From: Penicillium oxalicum | Lineage: Eukaryota; Ascomycota; Eurotiomycetes; Eurotiales; Aspergillaceae | Direction of reading: 5' to 3' | DNA: 64,000 nt | Assembly: GCF_001723175.1 (NCBI RefSeq) | Contig: NC_064653.1 | Span: 1,922,001 to 1,986,000 of the forward strand | Shown here: positions 45,030 to 56,530 of the stretch, piece by piece | Position numbering within the stretch: position 1 is the first letter of the stretch | Layout: each line of letters opens with the position of its first letter | The notes under the pieces: model-generated | The model's database searches: none | The model's input: the letters and a program-made list of their open reading frames with translations, nothing else | What the model was told of the DNA's origin: nothing | Position numbers and translations under genes: made by a program

Positions 45030-46730
45030 TCTGCTCAGCAACCCACCCTGAGAAGAAAAGCTGCGGCGCTTATTTCCTGCCAGCTTGATAGAGTCCCTTG
45101 TCGACGGGGATTGAGGAGTTGAATCTGAAGAGGAGAGATCACGAGGTTGTGAGTACAGGTGCCAGATACGTGCGGCTGGTGTCGAATCTTCAAGGTGACT
45201 CGTGGATAACCGGCTGGATGGTCTGAACAAAACTAGTTAATAGCTGAACGTCGGAGCGTGTGCAAGTATCCAGAAACAACGCAGGGTAAAGCAGAGCAAC
45301 GTGTCCGTGGCGCAGGTCCAAAAGTTTTCTTGTCCTTGCAAACCATCCCAGACAAGATCACCGACTTCAAGGCGGATTGGTAAGCTGAGGAGGCGCAGGA
45401 CACAAATCAACAAGCGCCGACCAGGTTACAGGCTTTGGACTGGATTCGCGCTGGCATTGCGCGCCAGAGAAGAGCAGCCATTGTGACAAACACTCCCGAG
45501 GACACATTGCGTAGTCGCAGATAGTTGTATCATCCCACAGATTGACAGTGGCATACGTCCCATCGAGCGACTAACCTGCAGGAAAGCCGTTTCTCGCCCC
45601 GGACCCCGACACCCCCGCTGCACGGAACCTCCGGAGACCTGACTAGTGCAGGCTGGTGAAGGTAGGCTTACCGATAGACTTCAAAAGACACTGACGAGTG
45701 GACGCTCTTCGCGACGGAATGCTAACCTCAGATTGATGGATGGTGATGATTCCAAGAAGGCCGATATGAGAGTGGCCTGGCGAGCGGGGGCGATGGTTAG
45801 GGGGAGGGGAAATGATGCGTTCCGGATCGGGCAGACGTACCGGGGACGGGAGAGAACGTGGAACGGGTGGAAGTGCTGCTTAACTCCGCCCCGTGACGGT
45901 TGGGCGGAGGAATTTAAAGAGCCAAGAACGGAGAGGAGAGGAGTGGAGCTTGGATGGGGGACACTACCTTTACCCGGGAACTAGTTGATGTGAATTGCGT
46001 GGAGGAAAAGGAGAGGGGAGACAGGAACGATAGTCTTGTCCAAAGTCCACGGAGAAACGTGACTTGTACCAATTCTACATGGAGGTATATGGAATGAATA
46101 CCTGCCATATTGAGCCCGGGATATTTTAACCTACTGTAGGCAAACTGTCATGCCTTTGCCCCATAGACCGATGCTTACTATCAGCCAACAAGCCGTCCTT
46201 CCAGTTGATTCCAAAAATACAAAGTCGATCTAGCAACGAACAATACACACTCTTCGAAAAAGGAGAAAGTGTCACGCACTTCAATAGTTGCAGATCATTG
46301 GCCAATTATTGGCAAATCGAGTGGATTGTGGCTCAGAGAGGCTAGTCGGTGATGGGATAGCTTTAATCGGATTATCCTGCAAGAGAGATCCACGTCCATA
46401 TCAAATCGAGTCGCAAGCGACCGATGCATCCCAGGAAATGAATGATTTCTGTAATGGCTATAGTTAGGAAGGGTTTGAGCTTTACAGAGCCCATCCCCTC
46501 GAACAAGTAACGTTGTATGGCTGTTGTCAACGTCCATGATGTCTCCCATGCCATATCTCCGCCATGGTCTCACTGAAGAGATACCTCGTCGAATATGCCA
46601 AAAAAGCTTGAGGAAGGACAAGAAAGCCTGTCGTTGGCGAACATCCCCCAAGTCTCTGCCATTTCTACTGGGTGCACCGCCCCCGGTGCCTCATGTGACA
46701 ATCGGACTGGGAATCCCTGACGCAGGCCGA
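45030..46730. other. Possible 5' exon(s) of the PP2C gene, then convergent/divergent spacer
   Basis: From 45222 down to 45030 the minus strand continues the PP2C frame with Ser/Arg-rich sequence ('[18 protein letters not shown]'), probably coding. A minus-strand ATG at 45482 opens a short basic peptide ('MAALLWRAMPARIQSKAC'), but I found no in-phase splice to the PP2C frame. Beyond 45640 I see no gene. Confidence 0.4.
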
Positions 46731-48687
46731 TTACCACGAACTGAAGTCACCAAAGCCACCTGTCCCCTTTGCTTTTTTGCGCACGGGTTCAGGCTCAGGC
46801 TCATCATCCACATATTCCACAATTTCATCTTCCTCCTGAATGCGCTCGGCAAGCGCAGCTTTCAAATATTTGCCAACGCCACCGGAACCTTCGGGGGACG
46901 GACCTGTCCCTGCACTACGAACACGTTTGCCAGTCCAGGTGACACGATCATCATCCACTTGATGTTCGACCTCATCCCTGGCAGCATCTCCACCGCCCGT
47001 TTCGGTCGCTCCTTCGGCGCGCTTCTGGGTGAGGAAATCTTCAAACGGGTCAACAAAGACAGTTACCTCTTTGATTCGAACCTCGGGGACAGGTCGATTG
47101 GTATTTGCTTCGACCGGGTGTATTTCAAGGGCATTGAGGGTCGTGGATGAGGGCGAGGGATCGTCGATCAGTCGCCCAAAGACAGTGTGCTTTCGGTCCA
47201 GATGGGGAAGGGCGCGATATGCAAAGAAGCTAGAAGGGGCTGTCAGAGGAAGGTCCGTCTTTGAGAGCAACATAGTCGAATCCCGGTGGACAGGACAGAG
47301 ATCCGGTCCTGAGAGTGACTCACAATTGACTGCTGTTTGTATTCTTGCCTTTGTTGGCCATGCTGAGTGTACCTCGTCCATCATGCTTCAACGGCCCTTC
47401 AAATTCATCGGCAAAATATTTGCCCCAAATACTCTCACCACCCCGACCAGTACCGGTGGGGTCACCACCTTGGATCATAAAGCCCTTGATGTTCCGGTGG
47501 AAAACGACATCTTTATAGTACCCTTTTTTGGCGAGCTGGATGAAATTCCAAACAGCTTTGGGGGCATACTCCGGATATAACTCCACGTTCAAATGCCCAG
47601 CAGTCGTATCAATGCGGGCGTAGCCTTTGGCCTTGATACGACCCCGCTTCAGCATATATTCTTCCTCCGAGAGCAACGCCAATTCAGCGGAAGTATGAGG
47701 TGTTAGTCCGGTACTTGTGAAGGAGGCAGCGGCTTTGCCGGTCGTAAAGCGGGCTGCATTGTACGGGGTAGGCTTGCTCGACTGAGAACTTCCCGGCTTC
47801 GTCGCATTCAATCCCAGAGCTCCGAGTTTTGAGCCTGCCTTGGAAGCAGCGGAACCAGCCTGCTGCTGGGCACGTTCGGCGCGCGCCTTTGCCACTGCCT
47901 CTTTTGCTTTCAGGATTTTTGCCGAGCTTCCCAATGCATCCGTATTAACCGTCCCTGAGGGCTGGCTCTGCCCTGGGATGTCCGTGTGGCCTTGTTCCAG
48001 ATATTTGAACGAACTGAGATTTCGTGACTGGATATTTTGTGGATCCTGTAGAGTAATGATGTCCTTGCGGGTGAACTCTTGGTCGGTGACGAGGTCGCGC
48101 CACATCTTCCCCTTGATATTCAGTCGCTCCACAGTATCCCAAGCGAACACATTGCCAGTATTTCGTAGCGCGACAATGTGAGTATTATCCGTCAAAACCT
48201 TGTATGTCACCGGGTCGACATACTCGCCGTCCTCATTCTTGGCGATGGTGAGCTTGATCAGATCTGAACTCTTCAACGGCGATCCGTCGACTGGATTCGT
48301 CCCGTGCTTCTTGATCCACGGCAGGATGTTGGTGAGGTCGAAGATGGTTCCGGACTGCGTGCACACAGGGTGCGAGAAAGGTTGTAGGGAGAGAGAGCAG
48401 AAGTTAAATGGTAATCGCTTGAACGTCGCATGGGAGCCACTCTGGCGGGCTTTGGCGACCCCAGCGCCTGCGCTGGCAGAGAATGCATCCTCCGATGCCC
48501 ACTCGGAGTGCGTGATCTGGATGCAGCGGTATGTTAGCGGCGCTGAAAACGCGAGCATGAACTCGGAGAACGCAATTCATAAAGATGACATACGTAGAGT
48601 TTGTCCGTTCCTAATTATGCAAGACATATGATTAGTGTCTGTGACAATTTGAGGGACCCTCCGAGCTTGAGACGTACCTTTACCCAT
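46731..48687 (-). CDS. cyp8: U-box cyclophilin, peptidyl-prolyl isomerase-like 2 (Cyp8/PPIL2)
   Basis: Four exons, 48687-48678, 48610-48594, 48516-47324 and 47229-46731, give 572 aa, the family length. The first two coding exons are only 10 and 17 nt and encode 'MGKGTDKLY', matched by the family start. Then come 'THSEWASE', the U-box ('[18 protein letters not shown]', '[20 protein letters not shown]', '[20 protein letters not shown]'), an Ala/Lys-rich linker, and the cyclophilin domain from '[20 protein letters not shown]' with catalytic '[20 protein letters not shown]' and '[15 protein letters not shown]'. PPIL2 is a nuclear ubiquitin ligase and prolyl isomerase associated with the spliceosome. 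The C-terminal tail is acidic, then Lys-rich ('[17 protein letters not shown]'), a possible nuclear signal. All splice phases close. Confidence 0.93.
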
Positions 48688-51227
48688 CTTGCTTGAGGCT
48701 TCAACTGCAGACCTGCTTTATCTGCTGCGGTTTCGAAGAATGCCGCGGATGACGGGGCGGCTAGCCGTCTTGGGGTAAGGGTTTTAAGGCAGCAAGGCTG
48801 ACATTCATCCCGAGAGTCCCTACGGGGCTGTTTCCAGGAAAGCTGCGTCTTCAATGGAACCATCAGCACTCGCCATCGAGGTGCATAACGGGAGCAATAA
48901 CAAAGAATTGATCGAATCGGGGAAAAGAGTTCTGAACTCAAGTATGACAGTCCGCCGCTGTGGCTTATTCCAACATCCTTTGCCACAGTCTGACTTTCCG
49001 TACGACAGACTGGCCATGTAAGCCGACCATTGAATTCATGCAAACCCACTAGAGCTGCAAATTCTTTTCCTATACAGTGATTTATTTTTACAATAATTTA
49101 GGCGAGAATAGACTATGGGAGAGCCTGATGGAATGTATCTGCAGTACCAGAAATGCCCTGCAACCACCGACGATTAATGAGCCAGGCCTTTGATGGATGT
49201 GGCAGAGATGCGAGGGGCCGAACGGAGAGACAGAAAGAGCATGAAGAGCTGGGATGAAATGACAAGTCAGTACCTCCTGAATTTGCGGGAATACCTACAG
49301 ACTCGCCTCTCATCTAAGTCCAAGTGATGAAGATTTATGTTTGAACAGGACGATGAATCTGGTACTGTAGGTAATAATAACCCATCACTAGAACCTACAT
49401 AAGTCACGCTCCAGCCACTAGCCCAGTCCCTAATGCATAGAAAATGGAAACTCGAAAGAGATTGTACATATTGAGAGATATCATAATAGTCTGAGGACAA
49501 AGCGCGGGCTTTTTGACCGGAAGATCCTATTTACTACTGTACTGCCGGCTTCACATTTGCCGGATAGGTAGATCTAGAACCCAGGTGACTGAACCTCTGA
49601 CCCAAGGACATCATAATACTCGTAGAGATGTCCGCCTTGCAGGTATGACGGGACCAGACGCAGAGCCTCATCAAATGAGCTTGACTGTGTCAAATATTCC
49701 CGAGAAACGGCCCAATTTGAGGCTCTGTCGCACGAAGCCGAGGTTCCTCCGCCGCTCGGACGATATCTTGAACCCGACTGACAATAAAACGTTAATTCGG
49801 GCTCATCGTCAATGATTGGCCTTTGACAGTGTTCCAGAACGGCTCGGAAATGGGTCCCCCTCCCCGCCTTGCTATCACAGGACACATTCACGCTTCGTAT
49901 CTATCCAATCCCCGCAAACTTTGCGTTGCCTCGGTGCAGATGCCCTCATTGTAACCCGGCTCTTGACTGCGGTTTACGTTCAATTGGGCCATGCAAAACC
50001 TAGTAGACAGTAGACACCCATCAACGAGAAATACCTATATCCCTAGGCTCCAGGGCCAGAGCGGTGTATATCCCACCAGTCCCTCACGCGTTGAATTGGC
50101 ATACAACAGGTAGAACTCCCTCGTCCGGTAAGCACCCAGAATCTGATTCCACCAGACCGTATCCAATTGACTACGTAGTCGCAGTCGGCCTGGCTAGGGA
50201 CTAACACCCATGTCGGACTTGCAAGATTATTATCTGGACACTATGGTGCTGCCTTGTCGTCTGATTCCATTCATCAGGCAGTTTGCATATCTTGTCTGCT
50301 CGCTGTCTGGCTGCCACGGCCTATTGGCCTCAGGCACCAAATGAGTCGCCTGGTCACGAGCAAACGTTGGTAGACCGCTTTGAACCCCTTTGAACGGCCA
50401 GGGCCTCACGAAAACTGCTATGCATCCTTCCACAGTCCCAGTAGCCTACAGTATCCACTCCGGTTTGATATGGTCTCCCGGTCCTCACAACTGCTCGAAA
50501 ATGAAGCCATCTCGAGATGTCCAGGCAGTGCTTTAGCACAATGCACTCCGGTGGAGCCGAGGGTTGGAGGTGGTCTGTGAACGGGTGGGCCAGGCCCGCT
50601 ACCAGCGAATGCTTCACAGAGTTCAGCGATCGCATCCTTTGCCAGATGTGTGCTGTAGCCAACCACTAGTGTCCTCGAGGGCCCCGCAGGTCCATCAGCG
50701 TTCCCATTCTCCCTTTTGTGCCTTTGTGCCTTTGCCTCGGACTTTTCTACTCTATCGGGATGGTCGATTTCCTCGCTCTCATTCGCCTCCCAATCATCTT
50801 CCCAACCCACGATATGACAGGGCCCTCGATCCTCGCATCATCATCTCAATCACCTCGTACACTGCGAAGATTTTAGTGCAAGGGATTTCTCGTCATTCTG
50901 CCACAGCTTTCTTCCCCCTTCTTCCCCCCCCCCAAGAGTGGACCACCGGACAGATATCCTGCACACACTACTCGATCTTGCCCCGATCCTGGTGGGCCGG
51001 GAGTCAAATCTCTGGACCTCCGCCTAGTGCGTCACTAATCCCTCCGATCTCACGATCGATCCTCTAAACCTAGCAGCTTCATCGAGGATCGGATTAGGGT
51101 GCCCAATGAACTCCTCCCCCTCAGCACGGTCGTCCTGACACAACTGCAGATCCATTCAGTCGGTACCTGGTTTAATTTTGACTGCTAAACTAGAAGCGGG
51201 TCTCGCTGTCAAAAAAAAAGTGGTGCC
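48688..51227. other. 2.5-kb intergenic region, no recognised gene
   Basis: This separates the divergently transcribed cyp8 (-) and the Zn2Cys6 regulator (+). A minus-strand frame at 50418-50810 (130 codons, acidic then Pro-rich) has an ATG but no recognisable domain, and I regard it as unproven. No tRNA or repeat was recognised. Confidence 0.45.
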
Positions 51228-53438
51228 ATGAGTGTATGGCCGTTGAACGATCCAGGAGGCAACGCCCGCTACAAAGTTGCCATTCCCCGTGTAGCGGGGC
51301 GAGCGGCCATCGCCAAACGCCAACGAGTCACCCGAGCGTGTGATGCTTGCCGCTTGATCAAGTTGAGATGCAACGGGAAACGTCCATCGTGTGGCTACTG
51401 TGCCACGATCGGGGAACCATGCCTCTACTCAGCGTCCAAACGGGAAGCACTCCAGATTGACCTTCACCGTCTGGAGGGGAAGGTACAGGAGTATGAATCC
51501 ACTCTGAACGATATTCTCATGAATTGTCCACCAGGTGATCTCAAGCCGATCCTGAAATTGATATCGGTAATGCTGCTCTGTGGTCCCCGCCTGTGGCCTC
51601 ACCTCACCGTAGCTAATGACAAGCAGCAACGTCGTCCAGAACTTCTTGCCGCATTCAACAACGCCACGAGCTTACCTCGCAGTTACCCCAGCACGAAATA
51701 TACCCTCAACCTTGAGCGAATGCACATCACTGCTCGAGGTAAGCCCACCGCGGGACTCGGCTTGCGACGCGAGCCTTTGATTCAGACAAGGTCATCACAA
51801 TACTGGGGCCTCATTGTGGATGACGACGTTGCGAGCCACCTGCTTTCACTATACTTCGCATGGGAGAATCCGACTTGGCATTTGGTCGACCAAGAGCTGT
51901 TTGTCCACGATTTGGAAACTTGTTCCACACGATTCTGCTCTCCGTTACTGGTCCATATTATGATGCTCTATGGTTGCGTGCGTCCAAACTTGACCCCCCT
52001 AGCGGCCCACTCAGGTGCTAACGAATGACAGAGTCTTTCATATGGTATGCACTCGTTCACCGATCGACGTCAAGAGAAAGCACTGTCGCAAAAGCTCTAC
52101 GATGAAATAGTGCGACTTTGGGAACTGGAAAAGGAAAGACTCGACGTACCGACGCTCTTGTCAGGTATCTTACTTGGCCTTTTATGCTGCACTTTCGGAA
52201 CCGACCGCTTAGGTATAGGACTTGTTATGAGGGGCGCATCGCTTTATTACAGATTGGGCCTGCACAAGGAAGGGGCGCCCTACTTTGACTGTGTCAACAA
52301 AGATCTGAAAATCAGTATGGTAAGAGCTCAAAAACTGATATCATGGGGTATTTTTGACGTGCAGTCGTCAGTTCTTGAATCTTGAGGGCGACTGCCTGCT
52401 CTTGATCCACAAATATCCAGGAACGGCCGCTTACCAATATAGATTGTGCTCCCAAGTATACAGAAAGCCCAGTGTGTGGCCCAAGCCACCTTCAATAGGG
52501 TTTTCAGAGGAAGAGGCAAGGGCTCTCGATGAGCAGCTTACATGGAGTCCATATCCTTTTCAGATTCCACTCTTTGCCGCACGAACGTACATGATCACCC
52601 GACTGCGCTGCGATCTGGCCACACTGGTCAATCAAGCTTCAATCCTGGCGCTTGATTTGCAGGACGCACCTCCAACTGAAGCGACCTGGGCTCAAGCGTG
52701 TCTAATTCACCGGAAACTGGTGGAATGGGAGCTTCGATTCCCGCCTGAGCTTTTACTGGAACGAAACAGCACTCCTCACGCGTTGTGTTTAAGGTACGTT
52801 TTTCTTCATGACTATCAATATATGGCCACGGTCACTCATTCAGTCGCAGGATGACGTATCAATGCACCGTGGTTTCGTTGTGCGATATTTTCGAGGGCTA
52901 TACAGTCGAACAGTCACACGAGCACTCCGATTTCGATCCCGCAGCCAGCAAATCCAAGGCCATTGAGGCCCACTGCTCAACAATTTTACTATACAAGCAT
53001 TTCCACGGCTGGAAATCCGTACCCATTGTGATGCTGCATTTCTCATGTGTTGCTGGCATACATTCGATAGCACGAATTGGTAAACCCGGTCAAGATGATC
53101 TGAAATGGACTCGGGTCTTGGAAAGCAGCGTTGTGGGCCTCTGGAATATGGCTGTCAGTTGGGGTCGGCTGGGTAAAGCTTTTCTCAGGCTCATTGCCTT
53201 CATTTTGGCCAAAGAACAGATCCGCAACGACCAGATGACGACTAGCACGGCCGCCATCATGGATCAGCTTGATGGGACGTACTGGACTGCCACTGACACT
53301 GCGTCATTGGCTGCGGATTATGTGGTATACTCCGTCATGCCTAGTAATAACTCTGCCCCTCCTGAAGGCTCTGGTCAGCGACTTGCTCCCCATTCAATCG
53401 AGGATCTGCTGAAAGCGGCAGAGAAGTTGACAATATAA
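51228..53438 (+). CDS. Zn(II)2Cys6 transcription factor with fungal-specific domain
   Basis: Five exons give 654 aa: 51228-51566, 51627-51977, 52032-52366, 52443-52793 and 52850-53438. The zinc cluster near residue 38 is 'CDACRLIKLRCNGKRPSCGYC' minus its last residue, with the sixth Cys in 'EPCLY'. A coiled-coil linker follows ('LQIDLHRLEGKVQEYESTL'). The fungal-specific domain has 'DDDVASHLLSLYFAWENPTW', 'SGILLGLLCCTFGTDRLGIG', 'GASLYYRLGLHKEGAPYFD' and 'SWGIFDVQSLCSQVYRKPSV'. The last joins cleanly across the 52367-52442 intron and identifies the right acceptor. This resembles regulators related to nitrogen-assimilation factors, but the targets are unknown. The 60-nt interval 51567-51626 has GTAATG, CTAATG and CAG ends but is a multiple of three without a stop, so it could also be translated. 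Confidence 0.85.
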
Positions 53439-53908
53439 GTCGCATTTGAGATATTCGTATAGTACACGCAAATGAATTCTCTACACCATTTTTTCCAGCG
53501 ACGCCTGCATCTTGTGGGCAGGACCCGTATTGTTGGCAAGCTTAAAGCAAACCTTCGTCGGCTTCATGGCCAGAATCCTATTCATGGGAGCGAAAGGTGA
53601 ATCCTGGGCTTGAGCGCAAAGCAAATCGCAATGGATTTATTGCTAAAATAATCACTATCATCAAAGTGAATAAACCTGGTATTGAACTGAAACCCCCAAA
53701 ATCGCTCAAAAACACACAACACATTGTGCCTGCAGCGGAAATAAAAATACAGCGCTTTATAATTGTCCGCAAGCTGCCCCGGCTTCGGAAGAAAACGCCC
53801 AATCCTGTAAAAGAAAAAGCTATCAATCAAAAAACGCCCGCTATCCATAGGAATCATGCAGTGACGAAGCCAGAGTCGTCAACGCTAGCTCGATTGGCTA
53901 GAAATGCT
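53439..53908. other. Convergent intergenic region
   Basis: This AT-rich stretch between the regulator (+) and edc3 (-) is open on both strands for 80-190 codons. Neither frame resembles a known protein, and the plus frame continues antisense into the last edc3 exon. Confidence 0.45.
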
Positions 53909-56077
53909 TCATCCTGCCAATGTGTGCAGCCGAAGGGGGACTACCCAGCGGTTTCCAAAGTCAATGCCATGTCGGCGACGGGTGCCATACTTTCGCCAGA
54001 CTATCTGCGGAATGCCGATGTCAGCCACTGTGAGATTCCAAGCATCTCCTTCGCCAGAGAGCAATGCATTGAGAATTCCGGCCTTGGGCGCGCCGAGACA
54101 GACTACCGACGAGGCATTGACGCAGAGCCGTCCTCCATCTGCCATTGTGACTTCACCTAAAATGAATTATGAGTATTGTGTCATCATGGAGGACCAAATT
54201 GTGAAAGAAGCACTTACCACTTGACGCGGACATCCCCGATGGTACGTCGACTGAGAGAATCTCGGCATCGCTGCGATTCACCCAGGCAATCATTTCAAAG
54301 GCAATGCCTTGGACGTCCGTGCGAAGGTCATCGAATGCGAGATGCATTCCAAACAGGGCATCAATCACCAGGTCAGGAGTCAGATCAGCGGTGGCAAGAC
54401 GCGCGGACAAGTCTTCCCACTTGAGAACCCGCCCTCCAATTTTCCTGAAGATGTCCATTTGCCGGCGACAATTTTCGAGCAACTCTTCGTCATGCTCCAG
54501 TCCAAGCAAGCATACCGAAACCCGATGACCCCTGTTGCGGAGATGACGAGCAGCGGAAATTGCGCGAGCCCCAGTGCGGTGGTTTCCAGTGATGATGAGG
54601 ATGGTTGGAGCAGCCGCATCATTTGAAAGTAGGGAGACAGCAGCTTCTGCGATACCCCTTCCCGCATTCTCAGTCAAGATGTCTTCTGACAACCCAAATT
54701 CCGCGACTGCAATCTGCTCAACCTCAAGTGTCTGCAACGGGCTCACGGTGGGACAGCTGCGGTTGGTGGTAGTGAGTCGTAGCGTTGCCCCAGTCGGATT
54801 AACGCCCACCATCGGCGATCCAGATGACCGGCTTGGACGAGGACTAGCAGCCCGAGATGTGCCAAGCTGACTGCGACCCAGCGCACTGATCTGAGGTACC
54901 ATGGGCTGAGCCATGATAGCGCTACCTTTGCGAGACATCTGCACGTGGGCAGGAGCTCTGGAGCGCTCGCGTCCGGAGATATTCTCACTGCTGTGTCTGG
55001 CATCACTTGCACCTGCAATATCATCCGCGGTATCACTGTTGGGAGGACTGTCTAGCACATTCTCCGTCCAATGGAGGTTCTTCCCGCCATTTGTACCTGG
55101 CTTGGGTCGGCGATTGAAGCTCACAAGGCGGGCCTCATCGGCAGTGGTATCATCGTTGCGGATTTGCTCAAACACACTTCGCTTGTCAAACTTGGAAAGA
55201 TTGGTCTGGAAATCAAACTCGCCAAGCTCTTGAATGTCAGTAGCATCCTCAGTGGCCCATCCACTTGCATCCTCAGCGTACGGACGGCGCGATTTCTTCT
55301 TGCGAAGCTTGGCGCTTGGCTGTGTACCGTGCTCCGGCGATCTGGTGTTGACCGAGGTCGCTGGTTCCACAAAAGCCGTTTGACGCCAGCCTTTGCTCTT
55401 TGGGTTTGTGCTTGCTGCCGCGCCATGTTTGACAAATCCGCCGTGACTTCCTTGGCGATTCCGCTTTTGCGTCTGCTTGATGGGTGTGGTCACGCTTGGC
55501 ACGATATGGGAATCGTTCTCGATCGGGACTTGACGGCCGTCCTGTCGCGTGGCATTCACATCCAGCTCAAGATTACTGAATGGTTCGGTCAGAGATGCGC
55601 TAACGGGAACTAACCCCTGTGCAATTCCAGGGAAGACGAGTCGCCGTGGGTTGCGCGAGTCGCTGCGTGGGGGGCTTCGTAAAGCTCAAGATCGCTGGGT
55701 CTGCAAAGTCTTGCGCTGAAGGATTTGAGGCGGGTACAGGCACATGTGTCGGAGGGATCCGCGTTGCTGGGTGAGTAGGTGGAGGAGCGGGCTTGCTTGA
55801 ACCCAGACTCAGATCGACGATGGCTGACGCGTCCACGGAGAATTGAGCGTGTTGCTGACCACTCCATAAAAGGGTCACTAAATCAATATTAGTCAGAAAT
55901 GGTAATCGAAACTATGATGAGCAGTATGTAAGATGTCGCAGAGAGGTAGAGGCAGATCATACCATTTCTGAGCAGCAACGTCTGGCCGATCACATCAGCA
56001 ACTTGCCCTTGGAGCTTCCCACCGGGCGGCACCTGTAGGGTCACAAGTACATCGTAGCCAATAAACTCCGAAGCCAT
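53909..56077 (-). CDS. edc3: Enhancer of mRNA decapping Edc3, with one apparent frameshift
   Basis: Exons are 56077-55963, 55877-54218 (with an internal frame change) and 54156-53909. The N-terminal LSm domain is 'MASEFIGYDVLVTLQVPPGG' to 'QTLLLRNVTLLWSGQQHAQF'. A Pro-rich linker with 'FADPAILSFTKPPTQRLAQP' follows. The frame then has to move at the GGG at 55630-55632 to read on as 'GIAQGLVPVSASLTEPFSNL'. Next come the FDF box ('FDFQTNLSKFDKRSVFEQI') that binds the helicase Dhh1, and the C-terminal YjeF-N Rossmann domain ('LTENAGRGIAEAAVSLL', 'ILIITGNHRTGARAISAARH', 'DLVIDALFGMHL', 'ILSVDVPSGMSASSG'), ending 'GIPQIVWRKYGTRRRHGIDF'. Edc3 scaffolds P-bodies and stimulates Dcp1-Dcp2 decapping. 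No GT-AG intron fits the frame change, which acts as one extra base. Read as given, it would stop after the linker. Confidence 0.85.
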
Positions 56078-56530
56078 AGTCACTACGTGTCACAGATTGC
56101 TCCGAGAAATATTCGGCCTATGTGATCGTGATGTGACTTCGGACTGATCTGTGACTGAACCAAGGATAAGCTCGTCAGAAATTCAAACGCAAGCTCGGGA
56201 AGCTTACGCTTAATGCCGATGCCGCCGTCAGATCACGTGCGATAGCCGATAAGCAAGTTGCTCGTCCTCTCTTTGGTAGAAAGCTCGCCAACGATGATGC
56301 GTACATGCGAAGGTGGAGATTGGAGGGACTAAACCTTTTATATTATTGTTTCACGTTACACGATTGAACGACGAGAATGGCAGATATTTTTGTGAAGCTG
56401 GCGCAAAGTATCATGGTGTTGGGATATCACTATGTTTGAATCATACATGGGCATTCCTGCGTCCTAAAAACGTCACCGGCTTAATTGTACATCGGATGTG
56501 ATTCCAGTCACATGCGAAGCATACTGTATC
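56078..56530. other. Intergenic between edc3 promoter and pif1 3' end
   Basis: No gene was seen. This should contain the edc3 promoter and the pif1 3' end. Confidence 0.5.

Noticed and set aside
50418..50810. 130-codon minus-strand ATG frame with acidic start
   Set aside because: No domain and no flanking exon; upstream of a divergent promoter where chance frames are expected.
53597..54160. 187-codon plus-strand frame
   Set aside because: Antisense to the last edc3 exon in part, Lys-rich because of AT-rich DNA, no ATG at its start and no domain.
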